Origin: Chloroflexota bacterium
GTDB taxonomy: Bacteria > Chloroflexota > JAJPGV01
Direction: 5' to 3'
NCBI GenBank assembly: GCA_021325635.1
Contig: JAJPGV010000015.1
Location: 1-64,000 of the forward strand
DNA: 64,000 nucleotides
The notes beneath the pieces are model-generated. The model did not search any database. It was not told where the DNA came from and was given only the letters and a program-made list of their open reading frames with translations. Of the stretch, positions 57,201 through 64,000 are shown one piece after another. Within the stretch, counting starts at the first letter, position 1; each line of letters opens with the position of its first letter. Made by a program: the position numbers and the translations under genes.

Positions 57201-57569
57201 GCGCTGCGGGTGCTGCGCAGCGAGCCGTGGCGCGTCGCCAGACTGCACGAACGTTCGGAGCAGTTCCGCTGGCGAGCCCGAGAATCTGGCTTCGATACCG
57301 GCACCAGTGAGGGTACGCCCGTGGTGCCAGTTTTTGCCCGAAGCACTGAGGAGTGCATGATCCTGTACAAGCATCTGCACGACCGTCGCGTGAACGTCCA
57401 GCCGATTTTCTATCCGGCGGTGCCCGCCAATGCGCCGCGGCTGCGCTTTTTCGTCAGCTGTACCCACACCGAGGCAGACGTGGAGTACACGCTCGCCGCA
57501 CTCGCCGAGGCCTGGCGGATGCTGGAGCGGGCGGCCGTCCAAACGGCGCCGCCGGACGCGGCACCATAG
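54240..57569 (+). CDS. Fatty acyl-AMP ligase / acyl carrier / alpha-oxoamine synthase fusion
   Basis: 1109 aa in three parts. Residues 1 to about 575 form a fatty acyl-AMP ligase: P-loop LQYTSGATGVPKGVIIGH, then LPPYHDMGLVGSI and the hinge-side LKEMIIIRGRNYYPADIE. Residues about 580-660 form a phosphopantetheine carrier with Ser618 in ADYGLDSLQQATL. Residues about 700-1100 form a PLP enzyme of the BioF/KBL/serine-palmitoyltransferase family (NYLGLNGHPEVSRAA, FVGGNTANVSTIGHLL). Its PLP Lys945 is in GGISKALASCGGYIAG. The Asp loop reads DECLSIGVLG, with Leu where most relatives have His. Predicted chemistry: fatty acid to acyl-AMP to acyl-ACP, then condensation with an amino acid giving an alpha-aminoketone. 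Start coupled to the Rieske gene by ATGA. Confidence 0.93.
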   Translation: MSRSSPDPNLLAYLAYWAERQPNKVLFTFLCDGEDDYEDVTYGELNHQVGSVAAWLFERGLTAGDRAILVYPPGLAFPVVLLGCLLAGIVPVPVYPPRLHKDGLASLRGIVRDTRARAILASTPLTAKLAPLLADEPGFGSEFELVDLERDAPATTSPPPPARTDGIAYLQYTSGATGVPKGVIIGHAGLMANLAHIAESFGLNEDSVGVFWLPPYHDMGLVGSIFSTIHCGGSSVLMPPITFIQKPVRWLSAISKHRGTVAGAPNFAYDLCTDKISAGQRQGLDLSSWSVAFNGAEAIRQRTLQAFAAGFAPYGFRPQRFFPCYGLAEATLLVTGSFGMTCSAQHHPGAEPAVGSGAVEPARADVRVVSVDSGLPLSDGEAGEICVSGPSLALGYWDKPAETQATFQGRVLAGRPFLRTGDMGFLSENHLYVTGRLKEMIIIRGRNYYPADIESAIEASHPALHANGCAVFAMDEGTQERLVVVQEVRRDHLRRLNGDEAIDAIRRVIATSFDLRPDAVILIRPATLPKTANGKIQRYACRQALQDGLLEIVAQWQSSDSPQSEGSSDWLPPRTDGQASGSGPAMRHWVVRRIARELGVTAESLDPDRAIADYGLDSLQQATLVGELSEMAGFSLPIELFARYPTAEALAGYVAVALDVQARLAELAPEQRRPLLTQLANARTGQAIDPEADIPQAFYRVDHFPEVQELRQREASLAAARLPNPFFIVSDGISNDHLVLEGQEFLNYSSNNYLGLNGHPEVSRAAQTAIERYGTGASASRIVAGEKPIHRELERALADFVGTEDCLTFVGGNTANVSTIGHLLGERDLVLYDERSHDSVLKGIKLAGTDSYAFRHNSWQELAKVLEAKRRRYEKVLVFVEGIYSMDGDIPDLPRFVEVKRRHGALLMVDECLSIGVLGATGRGIGEHFGLDPADVDIWMGGISKALASCGGYIAGSACLIDYLRYTTPGFVFTTAMSPANAAAAYAALRVLRSEPWRVARLHERSEQFRWRARESGFDTGTSEGTPVVPVFARSTEECMILYKHLHDRRVNVQPIFYPAVPANAPRLRFFVSCTHTEADVEYTLAALAEAWRMLERAAVQTAPPDAAP

Positions 57570-57587
57570 GAGGTGGTGTAGCAGGAC

Positions 57588-58562
57588 TCACCAGCGCAAC
57601 AGCACCCCGGCATGTACTAGCCCGCCGCCGAAACCGTACAGCAGGATCACCTGGCCCGGTCGAATACGGCCATCGCGAAGGGCTTCCGCCAGAGCCAGAG
57701 GAATGCTGGCCGAGGACGTGTTGCCATGTAGCTCAACGCTCGACAGCAGGCGGTCGGCACGAATGCCCAAACGCTCGCAAATCGCGTGCAGGATGCGTAG
57801 ATTCGCGCTGTGCGGCACGAACCAGTCGACGTCTTCGGCGTTCAGGCAGGCTTTCTTCAGGAGCTGCTCGATGCCCTGCGGCACGGCCGTGACGGCCCAC
57901 TTATAGACTTCTCGCCCGTTCTGAATAATCAACCCATCGCCCGCCAGGGGAAGCCCAGCCATCCGCCGTGACAAACCCGAGCGATAGAGGTGCCGGCCGC
58001 CCTCTCCGCTCGAACCGAGGTGAGCCGCCAGAAACATGGGCCGCCGATCGTCGACCTCGACAATGACCACGCCGGCGCCGTCTCCCCACAGGATGCAGTT
58101 GGAGCGTTCGCCGTAGTCCGTGACCTTGGTGAGCGTCTCGGCGCCGACGACCAGCACCTTGCGGTGGAGTCCCGCGCTGATCAGTCCATTGGCCAGGTGC
58201 AGGGCGTAGGTAAAGCCGGCGCAGACGGCGTTCACGTCTATGGCGCCGCAGTCCGTCAACCCGAGCCGGTCCTGGAGCACGCAGGCCACGCTGGGAAAGC
58301 CGTAGTCTGGCGTGCTTGTGGCGACGATGATGAGATCAACGCCAGCCAGCGACCCTTCTCCTTGGGCCTCGAGGTCTCGGATGGCCGCCAGGGCGAGATC
58401 GCTGGTGAATTCGTCGGGACCGCTGACTCGGCGTTCGCGAATCCCGGTGCGGCTGACGATCCACTCATCGCTCGTTTCCACCATGGTCGATAGCTGATAG
58501 TTGGTGAGGACGCGTTCGGGAACAGCAACGCCAATGCCTGAGATGCGGGCGCGTGATTGCAT
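57588..58562 (-). CDS. 3-oxoacyl-ACP synthase III (FabH-like)
   Basis: The 324-aa thiolase-fold condensing enzyme has the complete KAS III triad: Cys114 in VNAVCAGFTYAL, His251 in FVPHSANLRI and Asn281 in HGNTSSASIP. ATG 58562 gives the normal FabH length; the frame extends upstream to 58649. It is convergent with the fusion synthase and divergent from the transferase gene. It may supply or extend the acyl chain, or act in acyl transfer, for the cluster. It could equally be a housekeeping FabH, but the absence of other fab genes favours a cluster role (inference). Confidence 0.9.
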   Translation of the reverse strand: MQSRARISGIGVAVPERVLTNYQLSTMVETSDEWIVSRTGIRERRVSGPDEFTSDLALAAIRDLEAQGEGSLAGVDLIIVATSTPDYGFPSVACVLQDRLGLTDCGAIDVNAVCAGFTYALHLANGLISAGLHRKVLVVGAETLTKVTDYGERSNCILWGDGAGVVIVEVDDRRPMFLAAHLGSSGEGGRHLYRSGLSRRMAGLPLAGDGLIIQNGREVYKWAVTAVPQGIEQLLKKACLNAEDVDWFVPHSANLRILHAICERLGIRADRLLSSVELHGNTSSASIPLALAEALRDGRIRPGQVILLYGFGGGLVHAGVLLRW

Positions 58563-58899
58563 GGGTAATTCATACCAGAAGCAAGCGACAGCTGCGCGAA
58601 AACGTTGTGCTGGCGCGCCCTCCGGCCTGTTCCGAGTTACCGGCTCCAAGGCAGTCCATTACCTTTCAGCCTCGAGCGTGCCGGCAGCTTGCAGCATCCG
58701 CTGTTTGGGGGCACGCACTCCTCGCACTCATACTTGTTTCATGTTGCGCGGCTGTTTCGGCAGCTCGCTTCACGATGAGCCGGTTCAGCAGCTCGTTCAG
58801 CGTTACCCTACCAGGAGTAGGGCACGGCACTGTCGGCCGCGCCGTGACAATCACAACAGTGACAAGAGTTGCGCCTTGGAATCCACGGATTGCACTGGC
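58563..58899. promoter_or_regulatory. Divergent intergenic region between the KAS III and transferase genes
   Basis: 337 bp with no supported gene. It must hold the promoters for both flanking genes. Two GTGACAA copies lie 15 bp apart (58844 and 58859), with a TGTC/GACA inverted pair next to them. No consensus -35/-10 pair was recognised. Confidence 0.3.
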
Positions 58900-59703
58900 G
58901 TGACTTCCAAGCTGCGCCTCACCGAGCGAGAGACCCACGTCTGGTCGGTTTTAGTGAGTGAAGAATTGTTGGCGCAGCTGCCCGCCGTGCTGGATGAAAA
59001 CGACGAGGAACGGGCTCGGCGATTGGTTTTTCCCGAGCACAGGGTGCATTTTCGCTGCGTGCGCACGGTTCTGCGGCTCCTTCTGGCGACCTATCTTGCG
59101 ACTGAGCCAGACCACGTGCGGCTGGTCTACGGCCCTCACGGCAAGCCGGGTGTGGATGGGCTCCGCTTCAACATCTCTCACTCTGGTGAGCTCGCCGTCC
59201 TTGCCTTCACGCTACTGCCCGCAGTCGGCATCGACGTGGAAGAGCTCCGTGAGATTCCATCTGCGATCACGATCGCTCGGCACTATTTCTCAGGTGCCGA
59301 GCAACGTGCTCTCGCTACGTTGCCCGAACGCGGGAGCGCTTCGTTCCTGCGCTGCTGGACGCGCAAGGAGGCTTTTGTCAAGGCATTGGGACCCGGGCTC
59401 GCAATCGATCTCACTTCCTTCGATGTGTCGCTCGATGCTGATCGAGCGCAGCTGCTTGACCTGCGCGATGCATCCTCTTCGGCTGCGGATTGGCAGCTGC
59501 ATAACCTGTCGCTGCCGCAGGGCTTTGTTGGCTCCCTCACACTATCTCGATCCGAAGCCACGCATGAGGTGATCGAGCTCACTTTTCCGCGCGTGCTCTT
59601 TCGAAGCCGGACAGGTTCTCACGCGGACGCCGTTCAGCACATCGCGTCGCGACTTGAAAACGCTCAGCAAGCATTTCGCTTCAACGACGGCGCCCATCCA
59701 TGA
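58900..59703 (+). CDS. 4'-phosphopantetheinyl transferase (Sfp/Gsp type)
   Basis: About 267 aa. It activates carrier domains by moving phosphopantetheine from CoA to the conserved serine. The magnesium-site motif GIDVEELREI and the helix CWTRKEAFVKALG are both intact. RFNISHSGELAVLA precedes them. The length fits the two-domain Sfp class that modifies secondary-metabolism carriers. The start is uncertain: GTG 58900 is used, and TTG 58876 is possible. Its presence beside a carrier-containing synthase strongly suggests it primes Ser618 there. Confidence 0.9.
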   Translation: MTSKLRLTERETHVWSVLVSEELLAQLPAVLDENDEERARRLVFPEHRVHFRCVRTVLRLLLATYLATEPDHVRLVYGPHGKPGVDGLRFNISHSGELAVLAFTLLPAVGIDVEELREIPSAITIARHYFSGAEQRALATLPERGSASFLRCWTRKEAFVKALGPGLAIDLTSFDVSLDADRAQLLDLRDASSSAADWQLHNLSLPQGFVGSLTLSRSEATHEVIELTFPRVLFRSRTGSHADAVQHIASRLENAQQAFRFNDGAHP

Positions 59704-59781
59704 CGACGCGCTGCATCGCCATACCAGACAACTCCGGCTACCTGCGTATGACAGAGTCAAGCTTCCAATCAACGAAGTAGA

Positions 59782-59803
59782 GCACGGTATCACGATACCG
59801 TGC
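59782..59803. promoter_or_regulatory. 9-bp-arm inverted repeat upstream of the ribose operon
   Basis: GCACGGTAT and ATACCGTGC flank a 4-bp spacer (CACG), a perfect inverted repeat 124 bp before rbsK and 79 bp after the transferase stop. It could be a repressor operator for the ribose genes or a terminator for the transferase gene. The T tract that follows is weak (GGTTTAG). The 223-bp gap holds no other recognised element. Confidence 0.5.
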
Positions 59804-59926
59804 GGTTTAGTTGGACGGCACAATGCCGGGTTTCTCACGATTTCCACACTTTCTCTCACGCATTTACGACGCGTTTAGTGTTGTCCGCCCACTATCGAGC
59901 TAGACGCTTGCCGTCAACATGCGCTG

Positions 59927-60913
59927 ATGCAAGAGCAACGACCTTCGATTTCCGAACCCCGGATTGTCGTACTCGGGAGTCTGAACGCCGATCTCGTGGT
60001 TGCTGTACCCCATCTTCCGGTTCCGGGCGAGACGGTTATCGGCGGAGACCTCCACGTTTACGCCGGTGGCAAAGGTGCGAACCAGGCGGTGGCCGCGGCA
60101 AGGCTCGGGGTCAAGGTTGTCCTCGTGGGACGCGTTGGCGAGGACGCCAACGGGGCCTTTCTGCTCAAATGCCTGCAGGCCGACGGCGTTGACTGTCGAA
60201 TAGAGCGCGACGCGCAACACGCCACAGGCGTAGCCCTGATTGAGGTCGATAGCCGGGGCCAGAACTGTATCGCTGTCGCACCGGGTGCCAATGGTGCCGT
60301 GGGGCCCGATGAGGTGGCGCTGGCAGCGGCCGAGCTGCAGCCCGGCAGTGTGTTGCTGCTTCAGCTGGAAGTGCCACTAGCAGCCGTCGTACAGGCCGTG
60401 GACGCGGCCCGTTCGCGGGCTGCGCGTGTGATTCTCAATGCCGCACCAGCCCGTTCGCTCCCTCCGGACCTGCTCACGCGGCTCGACGCCCTGCTCGTGA
60501 ACGAGATCGAGGCGTCGACCATCCTGGGTTGCGAGGTTCGAGATGTAGAAAGCGCTAAGCAGGCTGTCGGGGAAGCGCGGCACCACGGGATAAGGGTCGT
60601 GGCGATCACGCTCGGTGCCCTGGGAGCAGTTGTCGGATACGACGGGCAGGTGATGGCCCTGCCCGCTCTGCCGATCTCAGCTGCCGATACCACGGGCGCG
60701 GGCGACGCCTTCGTTGGCGCCTTTGCGGCTGCCCTCTCAGCCGGCCTCGATTACGACGAGGCGACGCGCCTGGGGAATGCGGCGGGCGCTGCCGCGGCGC
60801 TCGTGCCCGGAGCTCAAAGCTCGTTTCCTCGACGCCAGGACCTCGAACGACTGTTCAGCATCCACTGGCCAGACATATCCATCTCTCGAGAACAAGGAGG
60901 ACAGGACATATGA
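59927..60913 (+). CDS. rbsK: Ribokinase
   Basis: This PfkB-family kinase phosphorylates ribose to ribose-5-phosphate. The 328-aa protein shows VVLGSLNADLVVAVPHLPVP, then GGKGANQAVAAARLG near the N-terminus. The C-terminal anion-hole/catalytic Asp motif is DTTGAGDAFVGAFAAAL. It starts the ribose operon, and its stop overlaps the next start as ATGA. Product flux to ribose-5-phosphate links it to rpiA at 48.9 kb. Confidence 0.95.
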   Translation: MQEQRPSISEPRIVVLGSLNADLVVAVPHLPVPGETVIGGDLHVYAGGKGANQAVAAARLGVKVVLVGRVGEDANGAFLLKCLQADGVDCRIERDAQHATGVALIEVDSRGQNCIAVAPGANGAVGPDEVALAAAELQPGSVLLLQLEVPLAAVVQAVDAARSRAARVILNAAPARSLPPDLLTRLDALLVNEIEASTILGCEVRDVESAKQAVGEARHHGIRVVAITLGALGAVVGYDGQVMALPALPISAADTTGAGDAFVGAFAAALSAGLDYDEATRLGNAAGAAAALVPGAQSSFPRRQDLERLFSIHWPDISISREQGGQDI

Positions 60914-61875
60914 AACTACCGCGAGCAACCACCCTGGCGCTGATCGGCGTATCCACGCTGCTCGCGGCCTGCGGGGGCACTGCCGCGCCGGCGCCCTCGC
61001 AAACCGCGTCAGCGTCAGCCAGCCAAGCGCCAGCTAAGAAGGTTGGCCTAGCGCTGTCGACATTGAACAACCCCTTCTTCGTCAGCGTCCAACAAGGAGC
61101 TCTGGGCGCCGCCGGGGCAGCTGGCGTCCAGGTTCTGGTCGCTGATGGCCAGAATGACAACGCAAAGCAGGCCGACGAAATCGCGACCTTCATCGCTCAG
61201 AAGGTCGATGTGATTCTCGTCAACCCGACTGACTCCGACGCGGTCGTGCCGTCGGTGCAGAAGGCCAACCAGGCGAATATCCCAGTTATCGCCCTCGATC
61301 GCGCCGCCAATGGCGGAAAGCTAGCCACGACCATAGCGTCTAACAACGTCCAGGCCGGGCAGCTCGGCGCGCAGCAGCTCATAGCCGCGGTTCAACCGGG
61401 CGCCAAGGTTGCGATGCTCATCGGCATACCCGGGGCTTCCGCGGCCAACGACCGTGGCAAGGGCTTCACCGATAGCCTGGCAGACTCCAGCGTCAATACG
61501 AAAGGACTTGAGCTGGTCGCCCAACAGTCCGCTAACTTCGACCGCACCCAGGGCTTGAACGTGATGCAAAACGTCCTGACGGCCAACCGTGACATCGCCG
61601 GCGTATTCGCCCAGAACGACGAGATGGCTCTCGGCGCCGTGCAAGCCATCAAGGCGGCGGGTTTGAGCGGCAGGGTAGCGGTGGTCGGGGTCGACGGTGA
61701 AGCGGACGCAGTGGCCGCGGTGAAGAGCGGCGATATGTATGCCACGGTTGCGCAGCAGCCGGCCGAGATGGGCAAGCTGGCTGTCCAAGCCGCCGCTCAG
61801 CTCATCGCGGGACAAACACTGCAGCCGAAGGTCGACGTCCCGCTGCAGGTGATCACCAAGGCCAACGCGGGCTAA
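60910..61875 (+). CDS. rbsB: Ribose ABC transporter substrate-binding lipoprotein
   Basis: 321 aa. A lipoprotein signal ending STLLAACGG is followed by a short Ala/Ser linker and a periplasmic-binding-protein fold. Family motifs are VGLALSTLNNPFFVSVQQGA, then DVILVNPTDSDAVVP and FAQNDEMALGAVQAI. A lipid-anchored binding protein is the norm in organisms lacking a conventional periplasm. GGAGG lies upstream of ATG 60910, within rbsK. Confidence 0.94.
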   Translation: MKLPRATTLALIGVSTLLAACGGTAAPAPSQTASASASQAPAKKVGLALSTLNNPFFVSVQQGALGAAGAAGVQVLVADGQNDNAKQADEIATFIAQKVDVILVNPTDSDAVVPSVQKANQANIPVIALDRAANGGKLATTIASNNVQAGQLGAQQLIAAVQPGAKVAMLIGIPGASAANDRGKGFTDSLADSSVNTKGLELVAQQSANFDRTQGLNVMQNVLTANRDIAGVFAQNDEMALGAVQAIKAAGLSGRVAVVGVDGEADAVAAVKSGDMYATVAQQPAEMGKLAVQAAAQLIAGQTLQPKVDVPLQVITKANAG

Positions 61876-61883
61876 CACCCTCC

Positions 61884-62276
61884 ATGCTGCGCTCGGTGTC
61901 GATCCTCAATCCCCAGCTTTTGGCGACGCTGGCAGGCGCCGGCCACACCGACCTGATCGTCGTCGCTGACAGTGGTCTGCCAATACCCCGTGGTGTTGAG
62001 CTGATCGACCTGAGCCTGCTGCCTGGCGTGCCCTCCTTCCTGCAGGTAGTCGACGCCGTGCGCGAGAGCTTGGTCTTCGAGTCAGTCGTGCTGGCCAGCG
62101 AGACTCGAGACCAGGCCCTCTTCGGCGACCTATCACAGCGGCTCGGCGGGCACCAGCTCCATTTCGTGACGCACGAGGAGTTCAAGCAACGTTCAGCGCG
62201 GGCGCTCGCTATCGTCAGAACCGGGGAGCAGACACCCTACGCCAACATCGGCTTCATTGCCTCAGTGCCGTTCTGA
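61884..62276 (+). CDS. rbsD: D-ribose pyranase
   Basis: RbsD equilibrates beta-pyranose and furanose ribose before phosphorylation. The 130-aa protein has the catalytic-type His in GAGHTDLIVVADSGLPIP and the C-terminal EQTPYANIGFIASVPF, both diagnostic. It starts 8 nt after rbsB, and its stop overlaps the rbsA start (TGATG). Confidence 0.95.
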   Translation: MLRSVSILNPQLLATLAGAGHTDLIVVADSGLPIPRGVELIDLSLLPGVPSFLQVVDAVRESLVFESVVLASETRDQALFGDLSQRLGGHQLHFVTHEEFKQRSARALAIVRTGEQTPYANIGFIASVPF

Positions 62277-63766
62277 TGAGCACCGCGACCGCGGAAGCCG
62301 CCGTTCAACTCATCGGCATCGGGAAGGCCTTTGCGGGTGTCCAGGCACTCCGAGACGTCTCGCTCACAGCCAGCGCGGGAGCAGTGACGGGGCTGGTTGG
62401 CGAAAACGGCGCCGGCAAAACCACGCTGCTCAAGATCCTGGCGGGCGTCTACAAACCGGATCGCGGCCGAATTGCGCTCGGCGGCGTACCGGCCTCATTC
62501 AATGATCCGGCCGCCGCCCAAGCGGCCGGGATTGCCATTATCCACCAAGAAGTCAACGTCTTGCCCCACCTTTCGGTGGCGGAGAACATTTACCTCAGCC
62601 ACTTGCCTCGCAGGGGGCCATTCGTCGACTGGCCACGGCTGCGTGATGACTGCGCGGCCGTGCTGGACAACCTGCGGGTCAAGCTCGATCCCGAAACGCC
62701 GGTGGGAGAGCTCTCGCTGGCACGACAGCAGATGGTCGAAATCGCACGGGCAATCGCTCAACACGCCCGTATCCTGGCGATGGACGAGCCTACCGCCTCT
62801 CTCAGCAGCGAAGAGGTCGCCATCTTATTCAGCACGATCCGGCAACTGACGGCTGAGGGCGTGACGGTCATCTTCGTTAGTCACCGCCTCGAGGAAGTGT
62901 TCGAGATCGCCGATCCGATCGCCGTGCTTCGTGACGGGCAGATGGTGGGCACGATGCCCAGAGCACAGGCCACGACTGAGCGGGTTATCGAGCTCATGGT
63001 CGGCAGGCCCATCGATCGGCAGTTCCCCAAGGAAGTGGCCGAGGTGGGGCCCGTTGTTTTGGAGGTGGAGCACCTTTCGACGGAGCAGCTGCTTCGAGAC
63101 GTCTCGCTGACCGTGCACCGCGGCGAAGTCGTGGGCCTGGCCGGCCTGGTTGGTGCGGGCCGCACCGAGCTTGCCCGCGCGATCTTCGGGGTCGATCGCC
63201 TGAGCGCGGGAAGCATCCGCATCCAGGGCAGAGAGGTGCGGATTGGCAGCCCCGCCGATGCGATTCGATTGGGCATAGGCTTCGTTCCCGAAGACCGCAA
63301 ACGCAGCGGCCTGCTGCTCCGCTTCCCGCTGTACGCCAACCATACGCTGCCGTCGCTCAGACGCTTTGTGCGCTCGGGAAGAGTCGTTAAGCGGCTCGAG
63401 ACGAGCGCGTTTCAGCGCTGGACGAAAGAGCTGAGCATCCACGCCCGCGACGCTCTGGAAGAAGCCCGCGATCTGAGTGGCGGCAACCAGCAGAAGGTGG
63501 TGCTGGCGAAATGGCTGGAGCTCTCTCCCCAGCTGCTCATCTTGGACGAGCCAACCCGCGGCATCGACGTCGGGGCGAAAGTCGAGATCTACGACATCAT
63601 GAACCGCCTGGTGAAGTCCGGCACCGCGATCCTGATGATCTCCTCTGACTTGCCGGAAGTCCTCGGGATGAGCGATCGCATCGTGGTCATGCATGAGGGC
63701 CGGATCACCGGCGAATTCGCACGTGGCGCCGCCCGCGAGCAGGTCATGGAGGCGGCAATCGCATGA
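62276..63766 (+). CDS. rbsA: Ribose ABC transporter ATP-binding protein
   Basis: 496 aa with two fused ABC ATPase domains, typical of sugar importers of the CUT2 class. The first domain has Walker A GENGAGKTTLLKIL, the signature-like LSLARQQ, and Walker B ILAMDEPTASL. The second has the degenerate Walker A VGAGRTELARAIFG, signature LSGGNQQ, and LLILDEPTRGIDVG. Coupled at both ends to rbsD and rbsC. Confidence 0.96.
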   Translation: MSTATAEAAVQLIGIGKAFAGVQALRDVSLTASAGAVTGLVGENGAGKTTLLKILAGVYKPDRGRIALGGVPASFNDPAAAQAAGIAIIHQEVNVLPHLSVAENIYLSHLPRRGPFVDWPRLRDDCAAVLDNLRVKLDPETPVGELSLARQQMVEIARAIAQHARILAMDEPTASLSSEEVAILFSTIRQLTAEGVTVIFVSHRLEEVFEIADPIAVLRDGQMVGTMPRAQATTERVIELMVGRPIDRQFPKEVAEVGPVVLEVEHLSTEQLLRDVSLTVHRGEVVGLAGLVGAGRTELARAIFGVDRLSAGSIRIQGREVRIGSPADAIRLGIGFVPEDRKRSGLLLRFPLYANHTLPSLRRFVRSGRVVKRLETSAFQRWTKELSIHARDALEEARDLSGGNQQKVVLAKWLELSPQLLILDEPTRGIDVGAKVEIYDIMNRLVKSGTAILMISSDLPEVLGMSDRIVVMHEGRITGEFARGAAREQVMEAAIA

Positions 63767-64000
63767 TCGGCAAGAGCAGTCTGATAAAGCCTCGCCTGCA
63801 GGTTGAAAGCGAGCTTGCGCCCTCGCGGACGGCCAGCGTGCTGGCCAAGGCGGTACGTGCCGCCCTAAGTTATGGGCTGCTGCTGGGCCTTGTCGCAATC
63901 GCGCTCATCTTGGCTAGTGTTTCGCCTACCTTCCTCACTCGCACGAACCTCCTGAACGTCGCCTTACAAGCGTCAGTCGTCGCGGTGATGGCCTTCGGCG
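63763..64000 (+). CDS. rbsC: Ribose ABC transporter permease (N-terminal part)
   Basis: The frame begins with an ATGA overlap with rbsA and runs out of the window after about 79 codons. After a hydrophilic N-terminus, a first membrane helix (YGLLLGLVAIALILASVSPT) is followed by FLTRTNLLNVALQASVVAV, characteristic of CUT2 permeases. The remainder is outside the window. Confidence 0.92.
   Translation, partial: MIGKSSLIKPRLQVESELAPSRTASVLAKAVRAALSYGLLLGLVAIALILASVSPTFLTRTNLLNVALQASVVAVMAFG

Noticed and set aside
58501-58899. N-terminal extension of the phosphopantetheinyl transferase frame to 58501
   Set aside because: The extra 133 residues overlap the 5' end of the KAS III gene and do not resemble the family.

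Overview
This is a high-GC, gene-dense bacterial chromosome segment. Gene order and family types point to Chloroflexota or a close relative (inference). The evidence is a Firmicutes/Chloroflexi-style clpC-radA-PIN/TRAM-ispF-cysE-cysS block, a class I DhnA-type aldolase next to single-chain glyS, a nusA-ylxR-infB-rbfA-truB-ribF operon, many TTG/GTG starts, and an exported glycosidase-like protein with a C-terminal repeat domain I associate with Chloroflexota. No rRNA or CRISPR array was seen. One strongly decayed integrase is the only mobile-element trace.

Layout. 1-700: tail of an unknown gene, then a probable stand-alone structured RNA of about 400 nt with its own promoter and terminator hairpin. 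0.7-3.8 kb: unknown protein, glyS, class I aldolase. 3.9-11.7 kb: RND efflux pump with a long lipoprotein adaptor, divergent from a two-component system; 22-bp phased repeats lie between them. 11.7-13 kb: FAD amine-oxidase-like protein. 13.1-18.7 kb: nusA translation-factor operon, preceded by a leader hairpin but lacking rimP. 18.7-30.6 kb: tyrS, ctaG, then cysS, cysE, ispF, an ispD remnant, PIN/TRAM, radA, clpC and an S1 protein. 30.7-34.2 kb: DUF192 lipoprotein, CPBP protease, surE, tRNA-Val, esterase. 34.3-43.9 kb: glycosidase-like proteins, MFS, amidohydrolase, LLM flavoprotein, disulfide oxidoreductase, ilvD. 43.9-48.8 kb: NUDIX, tsaC, prmC, prfA, DUF1385, rpmE, DUF2127. 48.9-50.8 kb: rpiA, HTH protein, TPR protein, tRNA(CAT).

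50.8-59.7 kb is the accessory region. A tRNA-adjacent, frameshifted tyrosine-recombinase relic is followed by a compact biosynthetic cluster: SnoaL-like protein, cytochrome P450, Rieske oxygenase, a 1109-residue fatty-acyl-AMP ligase/ACP/alpha-oxoamine synthase fusion, a divergent KAS III and a phosphopantetheinyl transferase. The inferred chemistry is activation of a fatty acid, transfer to the built-in carrier domain, decarboxylative condensation with an amino acid to an alpha-aminoketone lipid, and oxidative tailoring. 59.9-64 kb: a translationally coupled ribose operon rbsK-rbsB-rbsD-rbsA-rbsC, cut by the window end.

The most unusual items are the lipid-amine cluster beside the integrase scar, the ~400-nt RNA gene, the truncated ispD still coupled to ispF, and a P450 whose N-terminus reads upstream of any canonical start codon.
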